A DNA stretch of 36,211 nucleotides from Planctomycetota bacterium (lineage in GTDB: Bacteria > Planctomycetota > UBA1135), in assembly GCA_024275135.1 (NCBI GenBank), contig JAJRZS010000033.1, forward strand, positions 1 through 36,211, in the 5' to 3' direction. Shown here one piece after another: positions 27,932 to 36,138 of this stretch (position 1 is the first letter of the stretch; each line of letters starts with the position of its first letter). Below the pieces are notes generated by a model that saw nothing but the letters and a program-made list of their open reading frames with translations, was not told where the DNA came from and made no database searches. The position numbers were made by a program, and so were the translations under genes.

Positions 27932-28342
27932 TCAGGAAGCCGTCGGCACTGGAGCTGGGGAGTATCCAGCAAAAGGCACCCGGTTTTGGATGCGGCGGAT
28001 GCCGGTTACCGGATCTTCTCGCTCTTCCGGCTGCACTTGCACCATAGCCTCCATGCCCTCGATGGCTTGGGGTGACAACTCCATTTCACCTTCGGTATCA
28101 AAACCAAGGGTTTGGAGCACGAATTTGACACGCGGAAGGCCTCGTTCCGACCAGTGCAGAGAATCCCAACAGGCGGTGCGGCCTTGGAAATCACCGTGGG
28201 CAATCTCCCAGCGAATGCCCCAACGGGTATGACCAGCTGGGCTCTCGCTTTCACGGATTTCTGCCGCACGGCAGTGGTATTCCCCGGCCGGAACCGAGCG
28301 GAGGTCTTCAATGTCTTCGATTTGGGAAAGGTTGATCTTCAT
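27932..28342 (-). CDS. DUF669-like protein
   Basis: A 136-residue soluble protein. Matching features are an N-terminal LPxGEYxC-like segment (VPAGEYHCRAAEIRESES), a central WEIAHGDFQGRTACWDSLHWSERGLPRVKFVLQTLG, and a terminal YEDP-like EREDPVTGIRRIQNRVPFAGYSP. This layout resembles DUF669, first described in phages, where members lie near single-strand-binding and recombination genes. No other phage genes are nearby; the gene heads an operon ending in ligA. A DNA-metabolism role is inferred only from that company. Confidence 0.55.
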   Translation of the reverse strand: MKINLSQIEDIEDLRSVPAGEYHCRAAEIRESESPAGHTRWGIRWEIAHGDFQGRTACWDSLHWSERGLPRVKFVLQTLGFDTEGEMELSPQAIEGMEAMVQVQPEEREDPVTGIRRIQNRVPFAGYSPAPVPTAS

Positions 28343-28480
28343 GGTTGGTTACCTCGCCCTTGATGACGGGGAGGCCAGCCCATAGACACGAAAAATCCGC
28401 AAAAAATCCCGATTTGCCCATTTGCCCCCAATCCGCCAGAATCAGACCTTCCATCTCCCAGGAACCACCCCAAGCCCTGC

Positions 28481-30025
28481 ATGAACTTTCGTCGCCTCCT
28501 CGTTGCCCTCATCGCACTCCTGCTCCTCCCAGCAACTAGCTTCGCCCAGGACAGCAGCGGCGGCGTCTTTGCTTCCCTCGATGCGGCCATGGGGCATGTC
28601 AACGAAGCCCTAGCCAGCGTTTTCTTCTATCCCATTCCCATTGGTGGCGGCGATACCGTCCCTCTCTTGGTGGCCTGGTTGGTACTCGGCGCCATCTTCT
28701 TCACCCTGCGCATGCGTTTTATCAACCTTCGCGGCTTTGGCCATGCCATCCAAGTCACCCGCGGACTCTATACCGACCCCAACCACAAGGGCACCGGGGA
28801 AGTCAGTCACTTTCAAGCTCTAGCCTCCGCCCTCTCCGCCACCGTCGGTCTCGGCAACATCGCCGGTGTCGCCATCGCCATTTCCACCGGCGGCCCCGGC
28901 GCCACCTTCTGGATGATTGTCGCCGGCCTGCTCGGCATGTCTTCCAAATTCGTGGAATGCAGTCTGGGGCAAAAGTACCGCGAGGTGCGCCCCGACGGCA
29001 AGGTCATGGGCGGTGCTATGTTCTACCTTTCTAAAGGGCTCAAAGAAATGGGCCTGGGAGGCTTGGGCAAAGTTCTTGCCGTCGCCTTCGCCATCATGTG
29101 CATTGGCGGATCCATGGCTGGCGGCAATAGTTTTCAAGTGAACCAATCGCTCAACGCGGTCAAAGAAACCGTGCCCTTCTTAGCCGAGCATTCCTGGGTG
29201 TATGGGCTCATCATGACCCTCGGCGTGGGCGTCGTCATCATCGGCGGCATCAAGCGCATTGCAAGCACCGCCGAAAAAATCGTCCCCGCCATGTGCGGTA
29301 TTTACGTGGTGGCCTGCTTGTGGATTCTCATTGATCACGCTGGTCATATCCCTGCTGCTTTTGGCGCCATCATCGACGGCGCTTTCCATCCCGACGCCGT
29401 GTTTGGCGGTTTTGTCGGTGTCTTGGTGCTGGGCTTCAAACGCGCGGCCTTCAGTAACGAAGCCGGTGTGGGCTCGGCGGCCATTGCCCACTCCGCGGCC
29501 AAAACCGAATACCCGGTGCGCGAAGGCATCGTCGCTCTCCTTGAGCCCTTCATCGACACCGTTGTCGTCTGCACCATGACAGCCCTCGTCATTGTGATTT
29601 CCGGCGCTTACCCCGGCGGCGAATTAGGTGAGGCTGCAGCTCCCTTCGTCGGCAACAACAACGGCGCCGGCCTAACCTCCATGGTCTTTGGCAATGAGTT
29701 GTCCTTCTTCCCCTACGTGCTCAGCGTGGCCGTTGCCCTCTTCGCCTTTTCAACGATGATCTCCTGGTCGTACTACGGAGAGCGCTGCTGGGCTTATTTG
29801 TTTGGTGACAACAGCTCCCTGGTTTACAAAGTGCTGTTCCTTTGCTTCACCTTTCTCGGATCCATTGTCACCAGTACACAGATTCTGGAATTCGGCGACC
29901 TCATGATTCTCGGCATGGCCTTCCCCAACATTTTGGGGGTGGTGCTGCTGAGTGGAAAGATTCGCCAAGACCTCACCATTTACTGGCGCAAACTGAAGGC
30001 CAACGAATTTCCAACCTTCCGTTAA
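28481..30025 (+). CDS. Alanine/glycine:cation symporter (AGCS family)
   Basis: A 514-residue inner-membrane transporter that imports alanine or glycine with Na+ or H+. Diagnostic segments are FQALASALSATVGLGNIAGVAIAISTGGPGATFWM near residue 110, KFVECSLGQKYREV, FKRAAFSNEAGVGSAAIAHSAAKTEYPVREG and the C-terminal STMISWSYYGERCWAYLFG. The N-terminus carries an apparent cleavable signal (MNFRRLLVALIALLLLPATSFAQ) ahead of the usual AGCS start, adding about 50 residues; this extension is unusual for the model enzymes. It is divergent from the DUF669-like gene across 138 bp in which I see nothing else. Confidence 0.95.
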   Translation: MNFRRLLVALIALLLLPATSFAQDSSGGVFASLDAAMGHVNEALASVFFYPIPIGGGDTVPLLVAWLVLGAIFFTLRMRFINLRGFGHAIQVTRGLYTDPNHKGTGEVSHFQALASALSATVGLGNIAGVAIAISTGGPGATFWMIVAGLLGMSSKFVECSLGQKYREVRPDGKVMGGAMFYLSKGLKEMGLGGLGKVLAVAFAIMCIGGSMAGGNSFQVNQSLNAVKETVPFLAEHSWVYGLIMTLGVGVVIIGGIKRIASTAEKIVPAMCGIYVVACLWILIDHAGHIPAAFGAIIDGAFHPDAVFGGFVGVLVLGFKRAAFSNEAGVGSAAIAHSAAKTEYPVREGIVALLEPFIDTVVVCTMTALVIVISGAYPGGELGEAAAPFVGNNNGAGLTSMVFGNELSFFPYVLSVAVALFAFSTMISWSYYGERCWAYLFGDNSSLVYKVLFLCFTFLGSIVTSTQILEFGDLMILGMAFPNILGVVLLSGKIRQDLTIYWRKLKANEFPTFR

Positions 30026-30043
30026 CCGCTCTGCTTAGAGCGG
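30026..30043. terminator. Hairpin between convergent symporter and receptor genes
   Basis: A perfect 7-bp stem (CCGCTCT / AGAGCGG) closes a 4-base GCTT loop immediately after the symporter stop. It also contains the stop codon of the convergent receptor gene. No T-run follows, so it may block read-through weakly in both directions. Confidence 0.4.
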
Positions 30044-32218
30044 CACGGTCACGGTCACGGTAAAGTTGCGCCCCATGCCATCCACGCGGCTGTGGGCGCC
30101 TCGGTAATTCCGATCCAACAGATTCTCTACGGCAAAGGCCCATTCCACCCCATTGGCTTGGGCAAATCCAGCGCGCAAATCAAACAGCGCGTAGCCGGGA
30201 ATCCCCCAGGGGCGAATCAAGCCGGAAGTGGAATCTTGCGGATCGTTTAAGTAACCCACATCACTATTGAGGCGGGCGGGGTCAATGCGCGTGAAGGCGT
30301 CCACCGCTTCCGCCTCGATGCCGGCATACAATCCGTTTTGCGCTTGTTGCGGCACCCAGTAAAGATGGGCCAAGGCGCGTGCAGGATGGGTATGACGCAA
30401 CGGCACATCATTGCTCCGATCTTGGCCGATGTTCCACATGAAGCCACCACCAAAAGACCAATCTTCGGCGCGCGGATGATCCATCCACCGATCCAACCGC
30501 ACTTCTGCACTCCATTCCACGCCTTTGACATAAGCTGAACCATTCGCCGTGGTTTGGTACACGCGCTCATTGGCTTCAAAACTGCCGTTTTGGTTGAAGT
30601 CGTAGAAATTGGAACCGTTGTAGGAACCAGCCACAATGTTTTGGAAGTTGCGGAAGCCTGTGTAGTACAAGGCCGTCCCCATTTGCAGAGTTTCCTCTTC
30701 CACTTTGGCGCCCAGCTCAAAGGTGTCCGACTCGATGGGGTCGAGCAAACCATTCGGCACCAAAACACCCCAACCATGTTGGCGAATGCCAAAGTTAGGC
30801 GCAAACTGACGGAAACCCCGATACCAAGAAGCGTAAACATGAGCGTCATCGCCAAAATGCCGACTTAAAGCCAAGCCGCCGGTGAAAGCGCCTTGGCTAG
30901 AACGCATGTCGTCCACTCCGGGAGGGCTGCCGGCAGGTGGAACGTAAAAAGCGTCCGGCATCGAGCGGAAAAGGAAATGGTCGTAGCGGGTGGATGCCAA
31001 CAAACTCCAATTGTCGGAGAAGGCCCAGTCATCTTGGATGTAAGCACCCAGGTTCCACCAGTCAGAATCGGGCGCTGGTTTTTGCGGCGGCCCCAAGCTG
31101 CCTGGATAGATTGTGAACTGCTCGTCGTCGGGGCTTTCCCCGCGATCAAGATGAAATGCCAAGCCATAAACCAAGCGATGATTGCCTAACTGCGACTCGG
31201 CCTGCGCATCCACGGTGTAGGTTTTCCACTGCGCAACGCCACGGTCTCCGTTATCCCAAAAGCGCTGATCTTTTTTGTCTTGGTAGTAAAGCCTTAATTG
31301 CGCTTGATCCCACAATGGACCACTGCGAGTGGATTGCAACTCCACATGCACACCCAAGCGATCGTTTTGGTTGCTTTGCGTTGGCCGGTAAAAACGGTAC
31401 AAGGGATTGCGGTGGACGCGCTGAATGTTCACCAACAGGGTTTCGTAATCACTGAGTAAAAACTCGGTGTTGAGGTCAAAGTTTCCTTCTTGACCTCCCG
31501 TCGGCGCCATGCGTTGACCACCACCGGCACGGAAATCACTCATCCCGGCAAGATCGCCACCAACCCGCCAGCGCGATCGCTCACCAGCGCCCCACAAATC
31601 CAAACGCTCTCGCCAGGCGCGGTTGTTGGTAGAAAAGGAGGAGCGGAATTCCCCGCCCCAAACACGCTCACCCTGGGTGAACTCCACTGGAGGACGGCGG
31701 GTAAAGAATTGAATGACACCACCTAAAGCATTGCTGCCGTAGAGCACCGAAGCCGGGCCACGCACGACTTCAATGCGATCCACCGACCACGGATCAATTT
31801 TTCCATACATATCGTCGCCAGCAAAACCACCTTCTCCCCAAAAAGTGGAGAGGGTGTCGCCATCGATGAGAGTAAGCAAGTTGGCTCCTGACAATCCGCG
31901 AATAACGGGGTCGGCAGTCGTACCCGTGCGATGCTCCAACCAAATGCCAATCTCATGGCTCAGCGCATCCAAGGCTACATTCTCCGCCCGACGTTGGTAT
32001 TCCTCCGCCTCAATCAAGGTGGTGCTACGCGGGATGTCAATCTCTGCCGTTGGCAGGCGTTCCGCAGTCACCGTGATGGTCGGCGCCACCGCCGGTGTTT
32101 CTTCTTTTTCGACGGTGGGTTCTGGGTCTTGGTTTGCAGGGACAGGCTCTTGCTGAGGCAGAGCCAAGACAAGAAAAAGGGGCAGGGAAATCATGGCGGC
32201 ATGGGTTGCAAACGGCAT
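30035..32218 (-). CDS. TonB-dependent outer-membrane receptor
   Basis: About 727 residues from the ATG at 32218; an ATG at 32194 is equally possible and an ATG at 32269 less so. A signal peptide (MISLPLFLVLALPQQ core) is followed by a Pro/Glu-rich linker and a TonB-box-like TITVTAER. The plug domain contains VIRGLSGANLLTLIDGDTL and VDRIEVVRGPASVLYGSNALGGVIQFFTRRP. A beta-barrel follows with alternating strands, ending FTVTVTVPL. Such receptors import siderophores, cobalamin, metals or glycans using TonB. Nothing nearby names the ligand; no TonB, ExbB or ExbD gene is in the window. The terminal Leu replaces the usual aromatic residue. Confidence 0.9.
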   Translation of the reverse strand: MPFATHAAMISLPLFLVLALPQQEPVPANQDPEPTVEKEETPAVAPTITVTAERLPTAEIDIPRSTTLIEAEEYQRRAENVALDALSHEIGIWLEHRTGTTADPVIRGLSGANLLTLIDGDTLSTFWGEGGFAGDDMYGKIDPWSVDRIEVVRGPASVLYGSNALGGVIQFFTRRPPVEFTQGERVWGGEFRSSFSTNNRAWRERLDLWGAGERSRWRVGGDLAGMSDFRAGGGQRMAPTGGQEGNFDLNTEFLLSDYETLLVNIQRVHRNPLYRFYRPTQSNQNDRLGVHVELQSTRSGPLWDQAQLRLYYQDKKDQRFWDNGDRGVAQWKTYTVDAQAESQLGNHRLVYGLAFHLDRGESPDDEQFTIYPGSLGPPQKPAPDSDWWNLGAYIQDDWAFSDNWSLLASTRYDHFLFRSMPDAFYVPPAGSPPGVDDMRSSQGAFTGGLALSRHFGDDAHVYASWYRGFRQFAPNFGIRQHGWGVLVPNGLLDPIESDTFELGAKVEEETLQMGTALYYTGFRNFQNIVAGSYNGSNFYDFNQNGSFEANERVYQTTANGSAYVKGVEWSAEVRLDRWMDHPRAEDWSFGGGFMWNIGQDRSNDVPLRHTHPARALAHLYWVPQQAQNGLYAGIEAEAVDAFTRIDPARLNSDVGYLNDPQDSTSGLIRPWGIPGYALFDLRAGFAQANGVEWAFAVENLLDRNYRGAHSRVDGMGRNFTVTVTVPL

Positions 32219-32250
32219 GCCAGATAAAAAGAGAGAAAAGTATCCTATTT

Positions 32251-32268
32251 TGTTTCCGTTTGGAAACA
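32251..32268. promoter_or_regulatory. Inverted repeat upstream of the TonB receptor gene
   Basis: TGTTTCC and GGAAACA form a perfect 7-bp inverted repeat around a 4-base centre. On the minus strand it overlaps a weak -35 candidate (TTTCCA), and GATACT lies 16 bp further on as a possible -10. This could be the operator of a dimeric regulator controlling the receptor. I do not recognise it as a Fur, Zur or other standard box. Confidence 0.35.
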
Positions 32269-32343
32269 TGCCACTTGCAATCAGGCCCTTCTGCCGCGTA
32301 CAAAGGGGGTTGGGTTCTTCCTACCCCCCCATTCACCACCAAA

Positions 32344-32541
32344 GTGCTGCCCTTCACCCTGCGTTTGCTCGTCTTTCTGGCCGAGACCGACCCCGCCGTT
32401 GCCGGCCGCAAGGAATTGGCGGACACCCCGCAGGTCGAGCTCAACCCCTTTGGCACTTGGCTCACGGCTCTCACTTGGCTGGCACTGATTGCCCTGAATT
32501 TGTGGTGTTTTCGCAAGGTTTTACGCCGCCCGGCGAAATAA
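32344..32541 (+). CDS. Possible small single-span membrane protein
   Basis: A 65-residue frame from a GTG at 32344. It reads as protein: an N-terminal VLPFTLRLLVFLAETDPAV, a polar middle ending in VELNPFGTW, then one hydrophobic helix (LTALTWLALIALNLWCF) and a basic end (RKVLRRPAK). It lies between the divergent receptor gene and the Hpt gene. No ribosome binding site is seen before the GTG, so the start and even the gene are uncertain. Apart from this, 32270-32615 holds only the receptor promoter region and the Hpt leader. Confidence 0.4.
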   Translation: MLPFTLRLLVFLAETDPAVAGRKELADTPQVELNPFGTWLTALTWLALIALNLWCFRKVLRRPAK

Positions 32542-32615
32542 TTCGGTTTTTTTCTGAAGTGGGTCCCGCTTGGGGCCGCGAATGGATGGCTCAATCCCAT
32601 CAAGGAGATCCATTC

Positions 32616-32972
32616 ATGACCACCACTTCCCCACTGGACACTGCCCGTGTCGAAGAACTCGCCGAACTGTTCGGAGACCGTGAAATTCTCGTTGAGTTGT
32701 TCGACGAATTTCTCCAAGAATGTCCGCCGCGCATTGAAACCATGCGCGAAGGCATCGCCAAGCAGCAACCCGACCTGGTGGACAGCGGAGCGCATGCCAT
32801 CAAAGGTTCCAGCGCCAACCTCGGTGCCATCGGCATTCAGCAAACCGCGTCCCACCTCGAGAGTTTGGCCCGCACAAACAATCTCACCGAAGCCACACGC
32901 TTTATCGATCAGCTCGAGGAGGAAATCGAGCGGCTGCAAACCCACCTGCAAGAAGTGGGCCTCGGCGGTTAA
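32616..32972 (+). CDS. Hpt (histidine phosphotransfer) domain protein
   Basis: A 118-residue single-domain phosphotransfer protein. The start at 32616 is set by an AAGGAGA site 7 bases upstream; the frame is open further upstream but that part is not protein-like. The phospho-accepting histidine is H60 in SGAHAIKGSSANLGA, the classic HxxKGxxxxxG pattern. The rest is predicted to be a four-helix bundle ending in an acidic helix (IDQLEEEIERLQTHL). It should relay phosphate between a hybrid kinase and a response regulator, neither of which is in the window. It is convergent with the aminotransferase gene. Confidence 0.9.
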   Translation: MTTTSPLDTARVEELAELFGDREILVELFDEFLQECPPRIETMREGIAKQQPDLVDSGAHAIKGSSANLGAIGIQQTASHLESLARTNNLTEATRFIDQLEEEIERLQTHLQEVGLGG

Positions 32973-32990
32973 AACCAGCCCGACCGATAA

Positions 32991-34109
32991 TCAGGCGAAG
33001 AACTCGGCCACTGCGGTGACGAGTTCTTCGCGTTGCTGTGCAGTGGCACCGGGATAAATCGGTAGTGCCAACACTTCTTCGGTGGCCAATTCGGCCTCTG
33101 GCAGTTGTCCAGGTTGGCCACCCAAGGCGGCAAAACAAGGTTGCAGATGCAAAGCCAAGGGGTAGTAAACTGCGCAGCTGATGCCGCGCTCGCTCAAAAA
33201 GTGGCGCAAGGCTTCCCGCTGGGTCACCCGAATCACAAACTGGTGATACACATGACCGGGGTGATCGGTTGGCAACTGCACTTTGTCCGCCAAATCGGCA
33301 GCGGCAAACAATTGACGGTAATGCTCAGCCCCCAAACGTCGCGCTGCGTTGAACCCCACCAACCTCGGCAACAATTCCAATAACCCGGCGGCCACCAAAC
33401 TGTCCATGCGAAAGTTGTAGCCCACTTCATCATGGTAGTATTGCCGCCCGCCCCCATGCTCTCTTAGGCGGCGCATGCGCTCAGCCACCTCGGCATGGTC
33501 GGTGGTCACAAAACCACCATCGCCAGGGGCGCCGAGGTTTTTCGTCGGGAAGCAAGACCACCCAGCTGCCACCCCCATCCCGCCCACAGTGCCCTTTTCG
33601 TGAACCGCACCAATGGCCTGGGCTGCGTCTTCTATCACGGCAATGGGGCGTTCCGCGCTCTGCTGCAAGGCGGTGGTCAAGGCCTGCACATCTGCGGGGT
33701 AGCCGTAAAGATGCACCACCATCGCCGCTTTGGTTTGGGGAGTGATTTTGCTCACCGCATCTTCCACATCGAGCAAGAAGGTTTGCGGGTCGATGTCGAC
33801 AAACACCGGCGTGGCCCCGCAACGCGCAATGGCGCCAGCCGAGGCAAAAAAAGTAAAGGCCGGAACCAACACCTCGTCTCCAGGGCCAACATCAGCCGCG
33901 CGTAGAGCCAAAACCAAGGCATCGGAGCCGTTCGAGCAGCAAATCACTTCCGGCAGGCCGAGCAACTGACCAAGCGCCGCCTCTAGCTCGCGCACCTCCG
34001 GCCCATTGACAAACGCGCCATGCGCAAGAACCCGGCGCCAACGCTCCAGCAGAGCTTCTTGGGTGTCGGCATCGTAACTGTGATGAATGTCGAAGAAGGG
34101 ATGGGCCAT
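32991..34109 (-). CDS. DegT/DnrJ/EryC1/StrS-family sugar aminotransferase
   Basis: A 372-residue PLP enzyme. The N-terminus (FVNGPEVRELEAALGQLLG) and CSNGSDALVLALRA near residue 60 bind cofactor phosphate. D161 (IEDAAQAIGA) should contact the pyridine nitrogen. K190 in SCFPTKNLGAPGDGG is the Schiff-base lysine. YNFRMDSLVAAGLLELLPRL and a YHQFVIRV segment are also typical. These enzymes aminate keto-sugars on nucleotides, feeding LPS, O-antigen or glycan synthesis. It is 13 bp downstream of an unrecognised gene on the same strand. The exact sugar cannot be told from the sequence. Confidence 0.93.
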   Translation of the reverse strand: MAHPFFDIHHSYDADTQEALLERWRRVLAHGAFVNGPEVRELEAALGQLLGLPEVICCSNGSDALVLALRAADVGPGDEVLVPAFTFFASAGAIARCGATPVFVDIDPQTFLLDVEDAVSKITPQTKAAMVVHLYGYPADVQALTTALQQSAERPIAVIEDAAQAIGAVHEKGTVGGMGVAAGWSCFPTKNLGAPGDGGFVTTDHAEVAERMRRLREHGGGRQYYHDEVGYNFRMDSLVAAGLLELLPRLVGFNAARRLGAEHYRQLFAAADLADKVQLPTDHPGHVYHQFVIRVTQREALRHFLSERGISCAVYYPLALHLQPCFAALGGQPGQLPEAELATEEVLALPIYPGATAQQREELVTAVAEFFA

Positions 34110-34121
34110 GAAGCTGGAATT

Positions 34122-34829
34122 CTAGCGTGACACTCCCGACGGCGATTCCAAATCCCAACTTGCCAAACGGAAAAAAGGCGCCAAACGCAGCAAGTCTGCA
34201 ACCACGCCTGACGACCAATCTTCCCCGGCCTCGATTACTGCGGCTTTGGGCATGCGCGCCACGATTTCTAAGGAGGACTGTCCGGGCTGCACCACCCCCG
34301 CAAAATCGCGCCAAGCGCGCGCATCCATCTCCGCCAGTGGACGGGATCCCCCACGATCGATCTCCAAGTGAAACCCGGGTGCGGCAAGACAAGCAGCTGC
34401 CAACTCCTTTTGCCCCGCACCCTCCTCCGCCCGCTTGACCAAGACATTAAGGTCGTACCAGGCGGTGGCGTCCATGCGCAGTCCCCACCAACAACCCTCT
34501 TTATCGAGGCAAATTTGAAAATGCACATTATTGCGCGCGGAATCCAAATCCTTGCCCAGCTCCTTACCCAAAAAAGACTGCAAGGATTTGCGCGCCTTTT
34601 TGTCACGGAAGAGCATGGTGCGCTGGCGAAGCACCTTTTTCCGGTTGGTGTGATGCGGATGATGCAAACTCTCCCGCCGCTCCAACCCAAACCCCATCTC
34701 GGCAAAAGCCATTTTCACCTGGTCCCCCAAAGCCTGCAAGCGATGACGCACCTCCAGGCGCCGTTGATTCCATTCCACATCCCCCTGGAAACGGGGCTCA
34801 TAAAGTTCGAAGTCGGCGGCGAAGAACAT
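34122..34829 (-). CDS. Unrecognised, conserved-looking soluble protein
   Basis: A 235-residue protein whose family I do not recognise. It has no signal peptide or membrane segment. Its composition is that of a structured enzyme: an arginine-rich helical N-terminal third (WNQRRLEVRHRLQALGDQ), then SLHHPHHTNRKKVLRQRTMLFRDKKARKSLQSFLG, an apparent basic binding surface, and HFQICLDKEGCWWGLRMDATAWYDLNVL. The last part ends with LRLAPFFRLASWDLESPSG. The stop lies 13 bp before the aminotransferase start, so the two are probably co-transcribed. The basic cluster suggests contact with a nucleic acid or phosphate group, but this is a guess. Confidence 0.75.
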   Translation of the reverse strand: MFFAADFELYEPRFQGDVEWNQRRLEVRHRLQALGDQVKMAFAEMGFGLERRESLHHPHHTNRKKVLRQRTMLFRDKKARKSLQSFLGKELGKDLDSARNNVHFQICLDKEGCWWGLRMDATAWYDLNVLVKRAEEGAGQKELAAACLAAPGFHLEIDRGGSRPLAEMDARAWRDFAGVVQPGQSSLEIVARMPKAAVIEAGEDWSSGVVADLLRLAPFFRLASWDLESPSGVSR

Positions 34830-34869
34830 GGCGGCGACAGATTAGCGACGCGGAAGGCACAATGGGGGC

Positions 34870-35775
34870 ATGGCCTACGTCAACCTCGACTCTTTGCCTG
34901 GCCCCTTGCGCCGCTTCTTGCGCCTAGCTGGCCGGGTGGTGGAAGAGATCACCCACGACGACTTGTCGGGGGTAGCTGCGCAGATGACCTATTATTTCAT
35001 GCTCGCACTTTTCCCTTCCCTCATTCTGGCTGTAGGCTTTTTTGACGCCCTGCCCCTGGAAACCAACATCGCTCGTTTCTTGGACCATGGTCTTCGCGCC
35101 CTGCCCAACGCTATCGCCACCTTGCTCTCCGATTATCTTCGCGATTTTTCCACCCGTCGCCCTTCTGGTAGTTTGTTGTTGTGGATGTTGGCCGCCTTGT
35201 GGGCAAGCTCACGTGGGATTCGTGGTGCACGCAAGGGATTGAATCGGGTCTTCCGTTGCCAACCGGAAAGCAATTTGCTGTGGATCAAGCTACAAGACTT
35301 GGGGCTTACCATAGCCGGCTTGGTTTTGATGGGGCTTTCTTATGCTCTATTAATTGGTGGCAAGCAACTTGGCAATTTCATCATTCAACTGCTCGGTTTC
35401 AATGTCACTATGCAGGTCCTGTGGCACTGGCTTGAACTTCCTGTCACCATGTTGCTGATGACTTGCTTCGTCATGTTGGTGTACCGCTATTTGCCAAGTC
35501 GAAGAATTGGATTCCGTCCTCTTTTAGCTGGCGCTATTCCCACCGTGCTAACCTGGATGATGCTTGGGGGATTGTTTCGATTGTGGCTACGGCATATGGG
35601 AAACTTCGACGAAATCTATGGTGGTCTTGCCAGCTTTTTTCTGCTGATGTTTTTGTTGTGGTTGATTTCCTTGGTTCTACTTTTAGGCGGAGAAATATGC
35701 GCCCGACTTGCTGACCGCGCGGAGCGTGCAAACAAGAACCCCACCGAAGAAACCACCTCCTCACCACCAGCCTAA
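34870..35775 (+). CDS. YihY/BrkB-family inner-membrane protein
   Basis: A 301-residue protein with about six membrane segments. It matches the family formerly mis-named ribonuclease BN: an N-terminal SGVAAQMTYYFMLALFPSLI, a middle LLLWMLAALWASSRGIRGARKGLNRVF, a YRYLPSRRIGFRPLLAGAIPT motif and the final YGGLASFFLLMFLLWLISLVLLLGGEICA. Function in the family is not settled; transport or envelope-integrity roles have been proposed. It is divergent from the unrecognised gene by 40 bp. Its stop codon abuts the A-run of a minus-strand terminator. Confidence 0.92.
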   Translation: MAYVNLDSLPGPLRRFLRLAGRVVEEITHDDLSGVAAQMTYYFMLALFPSLILAVGFFDALPLETNIARFLDHGLRALPNAIATLLSDYLRDFSTRRPSGSLLLWMLAALWASSRGIRGARKGLNRVFRCQPESNLLWIKLQDLGLTIAGLVLMGLSYALLIGGKQLGNFIIQLLGFNVTMQVLWHWLELPVTMLLMTCFVMLVYRYLPSRRIGFRPLLAGAIPTVLTWMMLGGLFRLWLRHMGNFDEIYGGLASFFLLMFLLWLISLVLLLGGEICARLADRAERANKNPTEETTSSPPA

Positions 35776-35807
35776 AAAAAAGCGGCCCCAGCTTGCGCCA
35801 GGACCGC
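35774..35807 (-). terminator. Strong intrinsic terminator on the minus strand
   Basis: Read on the minus strand, GCGGTCCT pairs with GGGGCCGC (8 pairs, including G-U) around a 10-base loop, followed directly by eight T residues. This is the best intrinsic terminator in the window. It faces away from the plus-strand YihY-type gene, so it must end a transcript coming from the right. Confidence 0.85.
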
Positions 35808-35930
35808 AACTCCATCCCCTCAGATGGCACCTTTCGGTGTTTACCCATTACCCTAGGCAAATCCCCTAAGGACAATGAGCGACTAGGTTTGCCCCGTAGG
35901 GAGGCAGACCCTTCCAGTCTAGACCGAAAT
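35774..35930 (-). ncRNA. Candidate structured non-coding RNA or structured 3' UTR
   Basis: Minus-strand hairpins stack up before the terminator: GACT-GG / CC-T-AGTC at 35881-35919 with an inner TGCCTC / GGGGCA; CCTTAGG / CCTAGGG inside CATT / AATG at 35846-35877; CACC-GAAA-GGTG at 35828-35839; CCATC / GATGG at 35812-35827; then the terminator. Several pairs work only as G-U on the minus strand, which fixes the orientation. No protein gene is visible on either strand. I could not match it to 6S, SRP, RNase P or tmRNA. It may be a free RNA or the long 3' UTR of the gene ending at 36139. The 5' boundary is unknown. Confidence 0.5.
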
Positions 35931-36138
35931 GCTTTTTTAGGGACCCTTGCTTCTCCTTTCCGTAAATCCCCCGCCGACGAATTCTTTTGCGACTTTGTAA
36001 AATACCTATAAAACTCAGAGCATTAGGGTTTTTCGAGCCGATCGCAAAGGAGTTGCAGAAAAATGGTTTGGATTTTCTCCCCCCCCCCTAATCGCGTCTG
36101 TTAACTCGCAAGCAGACCGATGAAGGCTTGAGGATGGC
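35931..36138. other. Gene-free stretch upstream of the structured RNA
   Basis: No gene is supported here. The interval is A/T-richer than its neighbours near 35990-36030, where a promoter for the structured RNA could lie, but no clear -35/-10 pair is present. A run of nine C residues occurs at about 36081-36089. Confidence 0.4.

Noticed and set aside
32193..32615. A long N-terminal extension of the Hpt protein.
   Set aside because: The strong AAGGAGA site just before 32616 sets the start, and the upstream part overlaps the receptor's signal-peptide region and reads as unstructured sequence.
35880..35905. c-di-GMP (GEMM) riboswitch, from a GGCAAACC match on the minus strand.
   Set aside because: The partner motif with GGACGCAAAGCC and the conserved spacing are missing, and no downstream gene is positioned to be controlled.
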